Origin: Metabacillus flavus
Lineage (GTDB): Bacteria; Bacillota; Bacilli; Bacillales; Bacillaceae
Assembly (NCBI RefSeq): GCF_018283675.1
Contig: NZ_JAGVRK010000001.1
Span: forward strand, 806,001-870,000
Direction of reading: 5' to 3'
DNA length: 64,000 nt
The translations under genes were made by a program, and so were the position numbers. The notes under the pieces are model-generated. The model had not been told where the DNA came from and searched no databases. It worked only from the letters and a program-made list of their open reading frames with translations. How positions within the stretch are numbered: position 1 is the first letter of the stretch; every line of letters starts with the position of its first letter. Below, piece by piece: positions 20,625-29,397 of this stretch.

Positions 20625-21025
20625 TTGGGGAAGAGAAGCTAAAGATTGGTGAATTGGCTGAAAGATGCGGTGTTACTAAAAGAACGATTGATCATTATAC
20701 AAATCTTGGACTGCTAAAAGCAGAACGTTCTCCTTCTAATTATCGATACTATGATCATTCTTCCATTGAGAGGCTGAATTATATAGAAGAGTGCAAGGCG
20801 GACGGAATGCATTTAATTGATATTAAGAAACGGCTTCTAGAAAAGGATGCAGAAGAAATAGATGTGCTTGAATTAAGATTGAAAATCAGCGGCTTGGAAA
20901 AGGATGTTTCGGAGGTGCTGGCTCATCTCGATAAAAATGATAAGAAAAGCCTTGAGTCGATTAAAAAGAACCTTTCACATGAAAGTTTATCCTTGATCCA
21001 GACGCTGCTAGTGCTGCTTAATTAA
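20625..21025 (+). pseudogene. MerR-family regulator with disrupted 5' end (frameshift at a G run)
   Basis: From 20642 the frame encodes a MerR winged helix (LKIGELAERCGVTKRTIDHY) followed by a coiled-coil and effector region, about 130 residues. The only start with a ribosome binding site (GGGGTGATC) is TTG at 20625, but it is in another frame and stops after five codons. One extra G in the run at 20627-20630 would join the two. The only in-frame start, TTG 20654, would delete half of the DNA-binding helix. Either the gene is broken or one base is missing. It precedes the CNNM gene, as cueR-like yhdQ neighbours yhdP in B. subtilis (from memory). Confidence 0.65.
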
Positions 21026-21041
21026 TTTGCTTACTATACCC

Positions 21042-21081
21042 AAGGAGGTGTGAGATCTTACTATTGTAAGATCATTCATTG
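21042..21081 (+). promoter_or_regulatory. Ribosome binding site separated from TTG start by a perfect hairpin
   Basis: AAGGAGG lies at 21042-21048, but the start TTG is at 21079, 30 nt away. Between them GATCTTAC-TATT-GTAAGATC (21054-21073) forms an 8-bp hairpin. Folding it would bring the two to an effective spacing of 10 nt. An in-frame TAA at 21067 rules out any earlier start. The palindrome could also be a protein operator. Confidence 0.6.
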
Positions 21082-22374
21082 ACAGCTATTAACTTGCTTA
21101 TGTTTGTTTTACTAATTGCATTAACCGGATTTTTCGTTGCGACGGAGTTTGCAATCGTAAAGGTTCGTATGTCCAGAATCGATCAGCTGATCGAAGAGGG
21201 CAGAAAGGGCGCAATTGCCGCTAAAAAGGTTGTTTCGCACTTAGATGAATATTTATCAGCCTGTCAGCTGGGAATTACGGTAACAGCTCTTGGACTGGGG
21301 TGGCTTGGTGAACCGACGTTTGAGATTCTCCTGCACCCGTTGTTTGAGTATTTTAACGTGAATGATTCTATGGCTCATATCTTGACGATTGGGATTGCGT
21401 TTGCACTTGTTACCTTCTTGCATGTTGTTATTGGGGAGCTTGCTCCAAAAACGGTTGCGATTCAAAAGGCGGAGGCTGTAGCGCTTGCATTTGCTAAACC
21501 GATTATTTTGTTTTATCGCATCATGTATCCGTTCATTTGGTTCCTCAATGGATCAGCTCGTTTTCTTGTTGGGCTTTTCGGTCTTAAACCGGCATCTGAG
21601 CATGAGCTCGCCCACTCGGAGGAAGAGCTGCGTCTGCTTCTTTCTGAGAGCTATAAAAGCGGTGAAATTAACAAGAATGAATTAAAATATGTAAACAACA
21701 TTTTTGAATTTGATGAGAGAGTTGCGAAGGAAATAATGGTTCCCCGCACTGAAATTGTGAGCATTTCTGTAGATGACAGTTTTGACACGATCATGGAAAC
21801 GATGATTGAGGAAAATTACACCCGTTATCCAGTGACTGACGGGGATAAAGATAATATCCTTGGTTTCATTAACGTGAAGGAATTGCTTACGGCTAAAGTA
21901 ATGAACCGGGAATTGAATAAAGACTTAAATTTGCAATCCTTCATCAACCCTGTTATCCGTGTGATTGAAAATATCCCGATTCATGATTTGCTTGTGAAAA
22001 TGCAGAAGGAACGGACTCATGTTGCCATCCTCATGGATGAATACGGAGGTACCTCTGGTATGGTGACAGCTGAAGATATCCTGGAAGAAATCGTTGGGGA
22101 AATCCGTGATGAGTTTGATGAGGATGAAGTGGCGGAAATCCGCAAGGTAGGGGAGCAGCACTACATTCTGGATGCGAAACTGCTGATCGAGGATGTGAAT
22201 GACCTGCTTGGTACGGAGCTTGAGAATGAAGAGGTCGATACGATTGGCGGCTGGTTCCTTACTCGAAATATTGATGCTAAATCGGGGTCAGAGATTGAAG
22301 AGGAAGGGTACTTGTTCCGTGTTCATGAAATTGAAGGGCATCAGATTTATTATTTAGAGGTTAAAAAATTATAG
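21079..22374 (+). CDS. CNNM/CorC-family transporter (hemolysin-C type)
   Basis: This 431-residue membrane protein has an N-terminal DUF21/CNNM domain with four hydrophobic segments (residues 1-195) and a CBS pair (about 215-335: [47 protein letters not shown]). A CorC_HlyC C-terminal domain follows (about 350-431). In B. subtilis the relative YhdP (MpfA) exports Mg2+, and family members with this architecture are proposed Mg2+ or divalent-cation exporters. Start at TTG behind the hairpin-spaced ribosome binding site. It follows the MerR-type gene by 53 bp, so the two may be co-transcribed. Confidence 0.88.
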   Translation: MTAINLLMFVLLIALTGFFVATEFAIVKVRMSRIDQLIEEGRKGAIAAKKVVSHLDEYLSACQLGITVTALGLGWLGEPTFEILLHPLFEYFNVNDSMAHILTIGIAFALVTFLHVVIGELAPKTVAIQKAEAVALAFAKPIILFYRIMYPFIWFLNGSARFLVGLFGLKPASEHELAHSEEELRLLLSESYKSGEINKNELKYVNNIFEFDERVAKEIMVPRTEIVSISVDDSFDTIMETMIEENYTRYPVTDGDKDNILGFINVKELLTAKVMNRELNKDLNLQSFINPVIRVIENIPIHDLLVKMQKERTHVAILMDEYGGTSGMVTAEDILEEIVGEIRDEFDEDEVAEIRKVGEQHYILDAKLLIEDVNDLLGTELENEEVDTIGGWFLTRNIDAKSGSEIEEEGYLFRVHEIEGHQIYYLEVKKL

Positions 22375-22382
22375 TAGTGAAG

Positions 22383-22414
22383 GAGAAGCCATGGCAGCAT
22401 GGCTTTTCTTTTTT
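22383..22414 (+). terminator. Terminator of the CNNM gene
   Basis: AGAAGCCATG and CATGGCTTTTCT pair around GCAG, followed by T residues. Confidence 0.75.
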
Positions 22415-22421
22415 GCGCGTT

Positions 22422-22451
22422 AAAAAGCCTGCAGAACGTTCTCTGCAGGCA
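22422..22451 (-). terminator. Terminator of the DUF1206 gene
   Basis: On the minus strand GCCTGCAG and CTGCAGGC form a perfect stem followed by TTTTT. Confidence 0.75.
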
Positions 22452-22457
22452 AGTTCT

Positions 22458-23312
22458 TTATTTTCCACCAAAACTCATATGTTCATATCTTCCCCGTATG
22501 ACTCCATAAACTCCATACAAAATCAGTCCGAGTGCGACGGCTCCAAGCATCCATTGGCCAAAAGGCTGGCTGGAAAGCTCTGAAAGGGCTCCGTCGATTC
22601 CTTTGTTTTGGCTAGGGTCAGCAGAGACGGCGGTTTCAATGAAAAAGAATCCAATCATAGCTAAGACAATGCCGCGTGCGATGAGCCCCATTTTTCCTGA
22701 ATTGCGGGCAATTTTACGCTCGTGCAGACTCATTTCGCTAGCTCTGAATTTAGTCATGAATTTTTCTTTGTAGCCGGAGATAAATTCGTATATTCCGTAG
22801 CCGATAATGATAGCGCCGATAATCCCGATCACCCATTGACCGTAGGGCTGGGAGAGAAGCTTCGCTGACATGCTTTGTTCAGAGCCTCCGCCTGAACCTC
22901 CTCCATTTACGGCGATTTTAATGGCATTAAAGGCAATGCTTCCATAAATACCTGCGCTGACAAGGTAGCCGATTCTGATAGCAATGCCCTTTGCATCTGA
23001 TCCCCTGTTCCCCGGATCGGTAAAGCATTTCACGATTCCCCATATACAGTAGCCAATCAAGCCGATTCCGATGATCCAGAGGAGAAGCTCTCCAAGCGGC
23101 ATACCGGGCAGTGACTGAAGCATTCCCTTCGTATCGGTTGTTTTACCTCCAGCCCCGATTGCTGCCATGAAGGCAAGAATTCCAATCAGCCCATAAACAA
23201 GTCCCTGAGCCATGTAGCCAAAGCGTCCTAAACGCCTGATCCATGGTTTTGTATCCTGTTTCGTTTGCTCAGCAGACTGCCTTGCTCCCGCTTTTGATCT
23301 TGATAATTCCAT
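22458..23312 (-). CDS. DUF1206 membrane protein
   Basis: The 284-residue protein consists of three repeats of a two-helix unit (starts near residues 30, 110 and 205). Each unit opens with a motif like GYMAQGLVYGLIGILAF or GLIARGIVLAMIGFFF and ends with a PxGxWxLGxxxxGxIxYGxY-type stretch, the signature of DUF1206. Six transmembrane helices result. A charged N-terminal tail precedes them. Function is unknown. ATG follows GGAGG. The gene is monocistronic. Confidence 0.85.
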   Translation of the reverse strand: MELSRSKAGARQSAEQTKQDTKPWIRRLGRFGYMAQGLVYGLIGILAFMAAIGAGGKTTDTKGMLQSLPGMPLGELLLWIIGIGLIGYCIWGIVKCFTDPGNRGSDAKGIAIRIGYLVSAGIYGSIAFNAIKIAVNGGGSGGGSEQSMSAKLLSQPYGQWVIGIIGAIIIGYGIYEFISGYKEKFMTKFRASEMSLHERKIARNSGKMGLIARGIVLAMIGFFFIETAVSADPSQNKGIDGALSELSSQPFGQWMLGAVALGLILYGVYGVIRGRYEHMSFGGK

Positions 23313-23502
23313 CCTGTAGCCTCCACATTTTTTCTAGTCGATTAGTACTGAATAAATTCCCTTTGTGGGCAAATTAGAAACCTTTCCAAACGAAAAATGG
23401 CTTTGTTTGTTTGGCGTAAGAGCAGTGTGAGTTACTAATAGCTTATAGAGGTTCGGTGAATCGGTTCCTGGGGATTGCAAAGAAGCTGTTATTTTAAAAC
23501 AT

Positions 23503-23537
23503 CAAAGCGGATCCCCCTTTACCGGGAATCCGCTATT
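23503..23537 (-). terminator. Terminator of the PH-domain gene
   Basis: On the minus strand AGCGGATTCCC pairs with GGGGGATCCGCTTT; it overlaps the stop codon. Confidence 0.55.
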
Positions 23538-23934
23538 TCTCTTTAATATCGGGCTGAATCTTCTTCAGCATTTTAATAAATTCCTGCTTTTCTTTAGGAG
23601 ATACAACCGCGATATCAAACCATCTTCCATAGGTAATTTCCAGTCGATCTATTGATAAAGCGGGGGCAGAAAATGGATTTTTCGTTTTCCTGATGCTCGT
23701 AATCTCCGTTATGGATATAGTATTTGTAAAGGGGCCATAGCGGATTGTAAGCTTCTCGCCCTCTATTAGATAACCGGTTGAAAACCAGAGCCATATTAGA
23801 AAGCCCGCCAATGGAACGGTAACAAATAGAGCTTCGTAGTCTCTGCCGGCAGCAAACGGCGAGAGGCAGCCGGCAAGGGCTCCTCCCCAAATGACCAGAT
23901 AGACCCACCAATCTATTTTAGATGGAAAATACAT
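23533..23934 (-). CDS. Bacterial PH-domain membrane protein
   Basis: The protein of about 133 residues has two short hydrophobic helices (residues about 10-30 and 35-55). A small PH-like beta domain follows (GEKLTIRYGPFTNTISITEI, SIDRLEITYG, VVSPKEKQEFI), as in the bPH_4/DUF1200 family. Function in the family is unknown. Two ATGs are possible, at 23940 and 23934. The second sits at better spacing from GAGGG, so I use it. The next gene rightward is a decayed protein of a related PH class. Confidence 0.7.
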   Translation of the reverse strand: MYFPSKIDWWVYLVIWGGALAGCLSPFAAGRDYEALFVTVPLAGFLIWLWFSTGYLIEGEKLTIRYGPFTNTISITEITSIRKTKNPFSAPALSIDRLEITYGRWFDIAVVSPKEKQEFIKMLKKIQPDIKEK

Positions 23935-24075
23935 GAACATCCCTCTTCCTCTGTTTCTATTATCCTAATAAAGTTCCACACTTTCCTCCTGTTTTCCTTT
24001 TAAATGGAATCCTCTAAAAAAAGTATTTGAAACATTTTCCTGTTTTGTACGTAAAGAATACTAGAGGTGAAAAAG

Positions 24076-24330
24076 ATGTATTTACAAATTGAAGACCCGA
24101 AGCAGGGTATTTCTCATAAGGCAGTTCGAGTATGGCATTTCTGACACGGCGTGAAAAAATTCAGCAAAATGAAGTCTTGCATTCATGGCTGCAGCGGAAA
24201 TTTGACGTTGCAACGCTTTACAAATCGTGCAAAGCCGGTTCAAGTGAGCACGATGGAAGACTTGCCTAGGGAAGAGGTAAGCGAATGTTATGGGTGGTTT
24301 AAGGAGAAATATAAGGTGCAGGACAGGTAA
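24076..24330 (+). pseudogene. Remnant of a YdbS-like PH-domain protein
   Basis: ATG 24076 follows AGGTG and opens a frame of 22 codons ending HKAVRVWHF-stop, which resembles the N terminus of YdbS-type bPH_2 proteins. Just after, in another frame, KIQQNEVLHSWLQRKFDVATL matches the last PH strand region. A further shift gives VQVSTMEDLPREEVSECYGWF and a C-terminal end with stop at 24328. The middle of the domain is missing and at least two frame changes are needed. The gene is clearly inactivated, and I see no insertion sequence. Confidence 0.65.
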
Positions 24331-24543
24331 TCCTGAATTTGTTAGAGGCAAGGTAAGAGGATATCGTTAGAAACCTCAGGATACCGGCGGGAAATTTACT
24401 ATATCGACGAAAATCTTAGGATATCGATTTTTCGACAAAAACTGGAAGCAATTATATAGAAAGATATTCATAATAAAAGTGAATACTCATTCATTCCTCC
24501 TGCTCCTTATGCTATATTGAAAGAAACAGGGAGGGGTAATGGG

Positions 24544-24921
24544 ATGAACATTCAAACAGGGGATGTATTTACTTGGGATCGAATGTTTTCAGAAGAAGAG
24601 GTTGTCTTTTTCGCAGAGCTCACCGGGGATCAGGGACGGCATCATATGGAGAAAGATGAACAGGGACGACTTATGGTCCACGGACTGATGACTGCGAGTA
24701 TCGGAACAAAAATCGGCGGGGATTTGAACTATATTGCCAGGGAGATGGTCAGTGAATTCCTGCGGCCGGTCTTTACAGGGGATACGATTACATGTGAAGT
24801 GATTGTAACGGAGCTTGAAGAAAAAGAAGGTTTCAAAAGGGTTGCGATGAAAAGCGTATACAGGAATCAGCTTGGGAAAGAAGTGCTTGTCGGATCGAGC
24901 CATGGGATTATCAGAAATTAA
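24544..24921 (+). CDS. MaoC-like hot-dog dehydratase family protein
   Basis: The protein of about 125 residues has the hot-dog fold of R-specific enoyl-CoA hydratases: FSEEEVVFFAELTGDQGRHH carries the catalytic Asp and His (here DQGRHH in place of DxNPxH). MVHGLMTAS and FLRPVFTGDTITCEV follow in family order. The substituted catalytic motif leaves enzymatic activity uncertain. ATG 24544 lies near GGGAGGGG. It stands alone, with a bidirectional terminator behind it. Substrate is not deducible. Confidence 0.78.
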   Translation: MNIQTGDVFTWDRMFSEEEVVFFAELTGDQGRHHMEKDEQGRLMVHGLMTASIGTKIGGDLNYIAREMVSEFLRPVFTGDTITCEVIVTELEEKEGFKRVAMKSVYRNQLGKEVLVGSSHGIIRN

Positions 24922-24957
24922 CGAAAGACCTCAGCAGATCTTGAGGTCTTTCGGTTT
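24922..24957. terminator. Bidirectional terminator
   Basis: GAAAGACCTCA and TGAGGTCTTTC form a perfect 11-bp stem between the MaoC-like and lipoprotein genes, which converge here. Confidence 0.8.
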
Positions 24958-24990
24958 ACCTTTTTTAGCGGTGCATAAGTGGCAGGCCGT

Positions 24991-25830
24991 TCAATCCTTA
25001 TTATAAGCCACAGCAATCTCAAGAGCCGTCATTGCTCCATTTGCCTGTTCAATCTCATACACAATATTCCCATCCTGCCAGACAACAAGGTTATTTCGGC
25101 TGTAAGGATTGTTTCCGTCCAATAAAACCGCGCCTTTATCAGGCGGAGGAAGCATTTGTTTTTCGAGGAAGTTCACGACTTTGACAGCAAGTTCTTTATT
25201 GCTGTCTTTTTCTGGTTTATTCAAAGCTTTGGATATAAAAGACCATCTGCCTTCATTCCAGTGCAGGAATATACTTCCTGCTCCTGCATCTGAATAGCCT
25301 TTAATCCCATGGCCGAGATCGATTGGCGGGTTTCCTGTTGATGCAGCCTTTTGGTAACTGACCCTATCGGCTGCCTCTTGTTCAGTTTTATATTCTGTTG
25401 CTTTAATGGTCGCGATTTTGCTGTCGCTAGAGAGGGTATTCAGCTTGCTGTTATTGATTGGAATAGGTTTTTCTGTTTGATAAAAGGTGATTTCATAGGA
25501 ATTGGCATCAGACTTTATTTTAGAGGTCAGATGAAGCCCTTTAGAAACGGGCATGGTTTTCGGCAATGTGAATGGAACCCTTGTCTTAAGCAACTTGGAC
25601 GTTTCGTTAATGACTTGCTCAGGTGAAGACGGTGCGCTAGAAGGCTCCGGCCCGGGAGCTGGTTCCCCTTCAGCGAACCCAGGTGAGACTTCTGAAGCCT
25701 GAGCAGTTTCGGGGGAGCTTTTCTGTTTAGGTGACTTGCTGGATGTTCCTTGATCAACAGCGTTGGTTTGACTGCATCCGGCAGTGAGGGACAGCACGAG
25801 GGCGGTACTTAGGATGTAAGGACGTTTCAT
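24991..25830 (-). CDS. Predicted lipoprotein
   Basis: The 279-residue protein begins with a signal peptide ending in the lipobox LTAGC (Cys19), so it should be anchored to the outer face of the membrane. A low-complexity Ser/Pro/Glu linker (about residues 22-72) follows. A globular domain of about 200 residues comes after it, with a repeated hydrophobic pattern and the stretch GSIFLHWNEGRWSF. I do not recognise a named family. ATG follows GGAGG. It is monocistronic. Confidence 0.8.
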   Translation of the reverse strand: MKRPYILSTALVLSLTAGCSQTNAVDQGTSSKSPKQKSSPETAQASEVSPGFAEGEPAPGPEPSSAPSSPEQVINETSKLLKTRVPFTLPKTMPVSKGLHLTSKIKSDANSYEITFYQTEKPIPINNSKLNTLSSDSKIATIKATEYKTEQEAADRVSYQKAASTGNPPIDLGHGIKGYSDAGAGSIFLHWNEGRWSFISKALNKPEKDSNKELAVKVVNFLEKQMLPPPDKGAVLLDGNNPYSRNNLVVWQDGNIVYEIEQANGAMTALEIAVAYNKD

Positions 25831-26227
25831 TGGTTTCCCTCCTTCACAGGTTCCCTATATTTTTCCCTGTTATGGAAAGGGTAAACGATTGAAGATTCAC
25901 GTTTTGGAATTCGTTCAGAAGTCATATAAATCGGAGAAAAAGAAGGAATCCTGGCAGAAGCCGCAGAGTAACGAGAATATGGAATACAATGCAGCAAATG
26001 CCATCTAATTACTTAATGCTTGGTAAAAGTATAAACAGAAAAAAACACAAAAAGATGCAGAAGCTGAGGTAGCACGGGAAGAATTAATTGATAAGGGATA
26101 AACACAAACGGATACTTCTTCTAATAAACTAATTCATTAAAGATAGGAATTTCCTTCTTCATCCGCCAGCCTTCTTGTCGAGATGTACCCTCGTATACAG
26201 CGGTTAATAAAAAAAACAAAAATAGTA
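25831..26227. other. Gene-poor stretch with a possible short ORF
   Basis: On the plus strand TTG at 25889 (after AAAGGG) opens 39 codons rich in Lys and Glu (ending NMEYNAANAI, stop at 26006). A further lysine-rich open stretch follows to about 26100. These look like remains of a small charged protein rather than a clear gene. Nothing else stands out before the tRNA-Gly promoter. Confidence 0.25.
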
Positions 26228-26256
26228 TTGACGTTTTGATGTAATACGAATATAAT
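26228..26256 (+). promoter_or_regulatory. Promoter of the single tRNA-Gly gene
   Basis: TTGACG (26228-26233) and TATAAT (26251-26256) with a 17-bp spacer, 35 bp upstream of the tRNA. Confidence 0.8.
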
Positions 26257-26291
26257 AATATACATCGTCATCAAGACGAGAAAGTAAACGT

Positions 26292-26365
26292 GCGGGTGTA
26301 GTTTACTGGTAAAACCTCAGCCTTCCAAGCTGATGTAGTGGGTTCGATTCCCATCACCCGCTCCA
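26292..26365 (+). tRNA. tRNA-Gly (TCC)
   Basis: Anticodon TCC in CTTCCAA; acceptor GCGGGTG/CACCCGC; encoded CCA. It stands alone with its own promoter and terminator, complementing the GCC isoacceptor of the large cluster. Confidence 0.96.
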
Positions 26366-26377
26366 TACATACGTTAC

Positions 26378-26420
26378 TAACGCAGTGTTTCGTTCCGATC
26401 AGCGAAGCATTGCGTTTTTT
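26378..26420 (+). terminator. Terminator of tRNA-Gly
   Basis: AACGCAGTGTTTCG pairs with CGAAGCATTGCGTT (two mismatches or wobbles), followed by TTTT. Confidence 0.75.
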
Positions 26421-26455
26421 ACTGCGTAAAAATAAGCCTGCGCTCACCGCAGGCC

Positions 26456-27121
26456 TTACGATATAATAAAATGCTCTTCCGTTCCGCCATGAATTTGAAC
26501 GAACATGCTTGTCAATGCTGATAACAGCTTCTCTGCTTCAGGCTCTTCCATAGATGGAGCGAGATAGACGATTTGCAGGGCGTTAACCGTTTCTCGGCTG
26601 GTGGCTGTTTTTTTGGAGTCGACATAGGGGCTTCCAAATGCTCCGTTGCCATCTGCAGATAGAATTTTCTTTTCCATTGAGACTTCACGTCCATTGATGG
26701 CTTCATATGTATCATCTGAATTTCCGATGCGGATTTCGATGTTTCCGTTTAACCGGTCTAAGTCATAGATTCCGGTTGGAATTTGATATTCCATGGAGAA
26801 GAAGTTGTTTATGTCTGCAGCGGAATGGATCGTCTCTAAGTACTGCTGCTTTTTAATTCTTCGAAAAATAGCTTCCTGAGCAGGGCGGTACCGGTTTGGA
26901 TCTGTCCCGGCTTTTTTAAAAAGACTGCGCCATTCCTGGATAGCAGGGATATCCTTTATTTCTTGATTTTCAAAGTCAAAGTATAAGGATTCCTGAAAGA
27001 GCCTCATTCTCCCCTTCAGCATTTGTGGAGAGTCTCCTACCTCTATTCCCCGATAAAGAGCGATTCCGATTTTAAACGAAGGTTCAAGTTCTTTCAAACC
27101 AGGATTTACTGTGATTTCCAT
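26456..27121 (-). CDS. B3/B4 tRNA-binding-domain protein
   Basis: The 221-residue protein resembles the B3/B4 (editing) domain of the PheRS beta subunit. Landmarks are EWRSLFKKAGTDPNRYRPAQEA near residue 65, then NNFFSMEYQIPTGIYDLDRL and ADGNGAFGSPYVDSKKTATS. Free-standing copies are suspected to edit mis-aminoacylated tRNA, but this has not been shown for this subgroup as far as I know. ATG is at 27121 with GGAGG upstream. It is divergent from queG, whose start is 77 bp away. Confidence 0.85.
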   Translation of the reverse strand: MEITVNPGLKELEPSFKIGIALYRGIEVGDSPQMLKGRMRLFQESLYFDFENQEIKDIPAIQEWRSLFKKAGTDPNRYRPAQEAIFRRIKKQQYLETIHSAADINNFFSMEYQIPTGIYDLDRLNGNIEIRIGNSDDTYEAINGREVSMEKKILSADGNGAFGSPYVDSKKTATSRETVNALQIVYLAPSMEEPEAEKLLSALTSMFVQIHGGTEEHFIIS

Positions 27122-27197
27122 TTCATCCGGCCTCCATGATTTGGTACCATTATCTTATCATAGAGCAGCGAAAAAACCGAAGGAAGGAGGGTCACCT

Positions 27198-28331
27198 ATG
27201 AATATTGGAGCGTTAAAAGAAGAAGTCATTGCCTACAGCAAAACGATTGGAATTGATAAAATCGGCTTTGCAAGTGCCGATACTTTTGAAACATTAAAAG
27301 GAAGGCTTCTCATGCAGCAGGCACTTGGCTACCAATCAGGCTTTGAAGAACCCGATATTGAAAAGCGGACCAATCCCGGCTTGCTCGTACCGAAAGCTAA
27401 ATCGATCATTGCCATTGCTCTTGCTTATCCTTCTAAAATGAAAAACGCACCGAAAAGCACGAGAGAGGACCGCCGCGGAATTTTCTGCCGTGCTTCATGG
27501 GGCAAAGATTATCATGACGTGCTGCGCGAAAAGCTATCGAAGCTTGAAGAGTTCTTAAAAGAAAAATCTCCTGATGTCCGGGTTAAATCCATGGTCGATA
27601 CGGGCGAATTGTCAGACCGGGCTGTCGCAGAACGGGCAGGGATTGGCTGGAGCGGAAAGAATTGTGCAACGATCACACCGGAGTTCGGTTCTTATGTGTA
27701 TCTTGGTGAAATCGTCACAAATATCCCATTCGAGCCTGATCAGCCAATTGAGGATCAGTGCGGAACCTGCAATAAGTGTGTAGAGGTCTGTCCGACAGGC
27801 GCTCTTGTCCAAGGCGGACAGCTGAACGCCCAGCAATGCATCGCCTATTTAACGCAGACAAAGGGCTTTTTGCCGGAGGAGTTCCGGACGAAAATCGGAA
27901 ACCGGCTATACGGCTGCGATACATGCCAAACCGTGTGTCCAGAGAACAAAGGCAAGGATTTTCATTTGCATGAAGACATGGAGCCGGATCCAGAGCTTGC
28001 TAAACCAAGCCTAAAGCCGCTGCTTTCCATGTCGAACCGGGAATTTAAAGATAAATTCGGACATGTGTCAGGGTCCTGGAGAGGGAAAAAGCCAATCCAG
28101 CGCAACGCGATCATTGCCCTCGCTCACTACAAAGACACAACAGCGCTTCCTGATTTGTACAAGCTTGTCAATGACGATCCAAGGCCTGTCATAAGAGGGA
28201 CCGCTGCTTGGGCAATAGGGAAAATCGGACAGGCCGAGTCGATCTTGTTTCTGGAAGAGCATTTGCCAAAAGAAGAAGATGACGAAGTGCTGAAGGAAAT
28301 TCGGGCGGGACTTGATCTCCTGCGGAAGTGA
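27198..28331 (+). CDS. queG: Epoxyqueuosine reductase QueG
   Basis: This cobalamin-dependent iron-sulfur enzyme converts epoxyqueuosine to queuosine at the wobble base of tRNA, the last step of the pathway. The 377-residue protein has the N-terminal DUF1730 domain and two 4Fe-4S ferredoxin motifs (CGTCNKCVEVCPTGAL and CDTCQTVCPENKG). A C-terminal HEAT-like domain (about 290-377) binds the tRNA anticodon loop. ATG 27198 has AAGGAGGG upstream. It corresponds to B. subtilis yhbA, the first gene of the yhbAB-cspR-prkA-yhbH neighbourhood that reappears downstream. Confidence 0.94.
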   Translation: MNIGALKEEVIAYSKTIGIDKIGFASADTFETLKGRLLMQQALGYQSGFEEPDIEKRTNPGLLVPKAKSIIAIALAYPSKMKNAPKSTREDRRGIFCRASWGKDYHDVLREKLSKLEEFLKEKSPDVRVKSMVDTGELSDRAVAERAGIGWSGKNCATITPEFGSYVYLGEIVTNIPFEPDQPIEDQCGTCNKCVEVCPTGALVQGGQLNAQQCIAYLTQTKGFLPEEFRTKIGNRLYGCDTCQTVCPENKGKDFHLHEDMEPDPELAKPSLKPLLSMSNREFKDKFGHVSGSWRGKKPIQRNAIIALAHYKDTTALPDLYKLVNDDPRPVIRGTAAWAIGKIGQAESILFLEEHLPKEEDDEVLKEIRAGLDLLRK

Positions 28332-28346
28332 TTAAAAGTTAGAAGC

Positions 28347-28371
28347 TTGCCTGCTGGCAGGCTTTTTTTCG
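28347..28371 (+). terminator. Terminator of queG
   Basis: GCCTGC and GCAGGC pair around TG, followed by seven T. Confidence 0.75.
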
Positions 28372-28463
28372 ATTCAAATAGCTTGTATTCATTTACAATA
28401 GAAGGAAAGAGAGAGCAGGGGACGAAACATAATAATCTGCATCTATAATTTGGAGGGAAAAGG

Positions 28464-29354
28464 ATGAAACGTATAAAGGTTCTTCATTATGATGCCTTCA
28501 GCAGCAAGCCGGATAAAGGAAATCCTGCGGGAGTGATTTTAAACGGGGATTGCTTAAATGAAACGGAAATGCAGGAGCTGGCAAGAATAGCTGGATTTAA
28601 TGAAACGGCGTTTCCAATCCATTCTGATTCTGCCGACTTTAGAATCCGGTATTTTACTCCGGGTCAGGAAATGGATTTGTGCGGTCACGGAACGATTGCC
28701 GCGCTGTATGCGTTAAAAGAAAACGGATTGCTGAGTGATGAAAACGAGGTAACTGTTGAAACAAAGGCAGGAATGCTGCCCATTCAGCTTACGTACACTT
28801 CCGATGAAATACTTGTGACTATGAAACAGGCGGAACCGGTCTTCAAGGCTTTTAAAGGTTCAAGGGCAGAATTAATGGAATCCATTGGTTTAGCCGACGG
28901 AGATTTAGCCGACGATTTGCCGATTAAATATGGGACCACCGGAAACTGGACGCTGCTTGTCCCGATAAAAGAATTACAGGCATTTGAAAGAATGGTTCCT
29001 TATAATAAGCGATTTCCTAATATATTAACAGAAATCCCAAGAGCATCCGTCCACCCATTTTGCTTGGAAACGCATGATGATGAGGCAGATATGCATGGCC
29101 GGCATTTCTCCTCTCCATTTTCAGGCACAGTCGAGGATCCGGTGACGGGAACGGCTTCCGGCGTTATGGGTGCGTATTACAAGAAATACATAGCGAAAAA
29201 TGAAGAGAGCGAAATCAATCTTATTATCGAGCAGGGAAATGAGATCGGAAAAGAGGGAAGAGTTCGAGTGAAAGTGGCACAAGATCATGGCCGCCTTCAT
29301 GTAGAAATGACGGGAAATGCCGTATTTGTAAAAGAATTTGAGATTGCTTTATGA
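28464..29354 (+). CDS. PhzF-family isomerase
   Basis: The 296-residue protein is full length for the PhzF/diaminopimelate-epimerase-like fold. It shows FSSKPDKGNPAGV at the N terminus, the catalytic Glu in GFNETAFP (near residue 48), DLCGHGTIAA and the C-terminal DPVTGTASGVMGAY. PhzF itself isomerises a phenazine precursor, but most bacterial paralogues have unknown substrates and no phenazine genes are present here. ATG follows GGAGGG. It is a single gene, convergent with the nucleotidyltransferase gene. Confidence 0.88.
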   Translation: MKRIKVLHYDAFSSKPDKGNPAGVILNGDCLNETEMQELARIAGFNETAFPIHSDSADFRIRYFTPGQEMDLCGHGTIAALYALKENGLLSDENEVTVETKAGMLPIQLTYTSDEILVTMKQAEPVFKAFKGSRAELMESIGLADGDLADDLPIKYGTTGNWTLLVPIKELQAFERMVPYNKRFPNILTEIPRASVHPFCLETHDDEADMHGRHFSSPFSGTVEDPVTGTASGVMGAYYKKYIAKNEESEINLIIEQGNEIGKEGRVRVKVAQDHGRLHVEMTGNAVFVKEFEIAL

Positions 29355-29357
29355 ATG

Positions 29358-29396
29358 GAAGGGAACTTCTGATTAAGAGGAGTTCCCTTCATTCGG
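29358..29396. terminator. Bidirectional terminator
   Basis: GAAGGGAACT and AGTTCCCTTC form a perfect 10-bp stem with a 12-nt loop between the convergent genes. Confidence 0.65.
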
Positions 29397-29397
29397 A

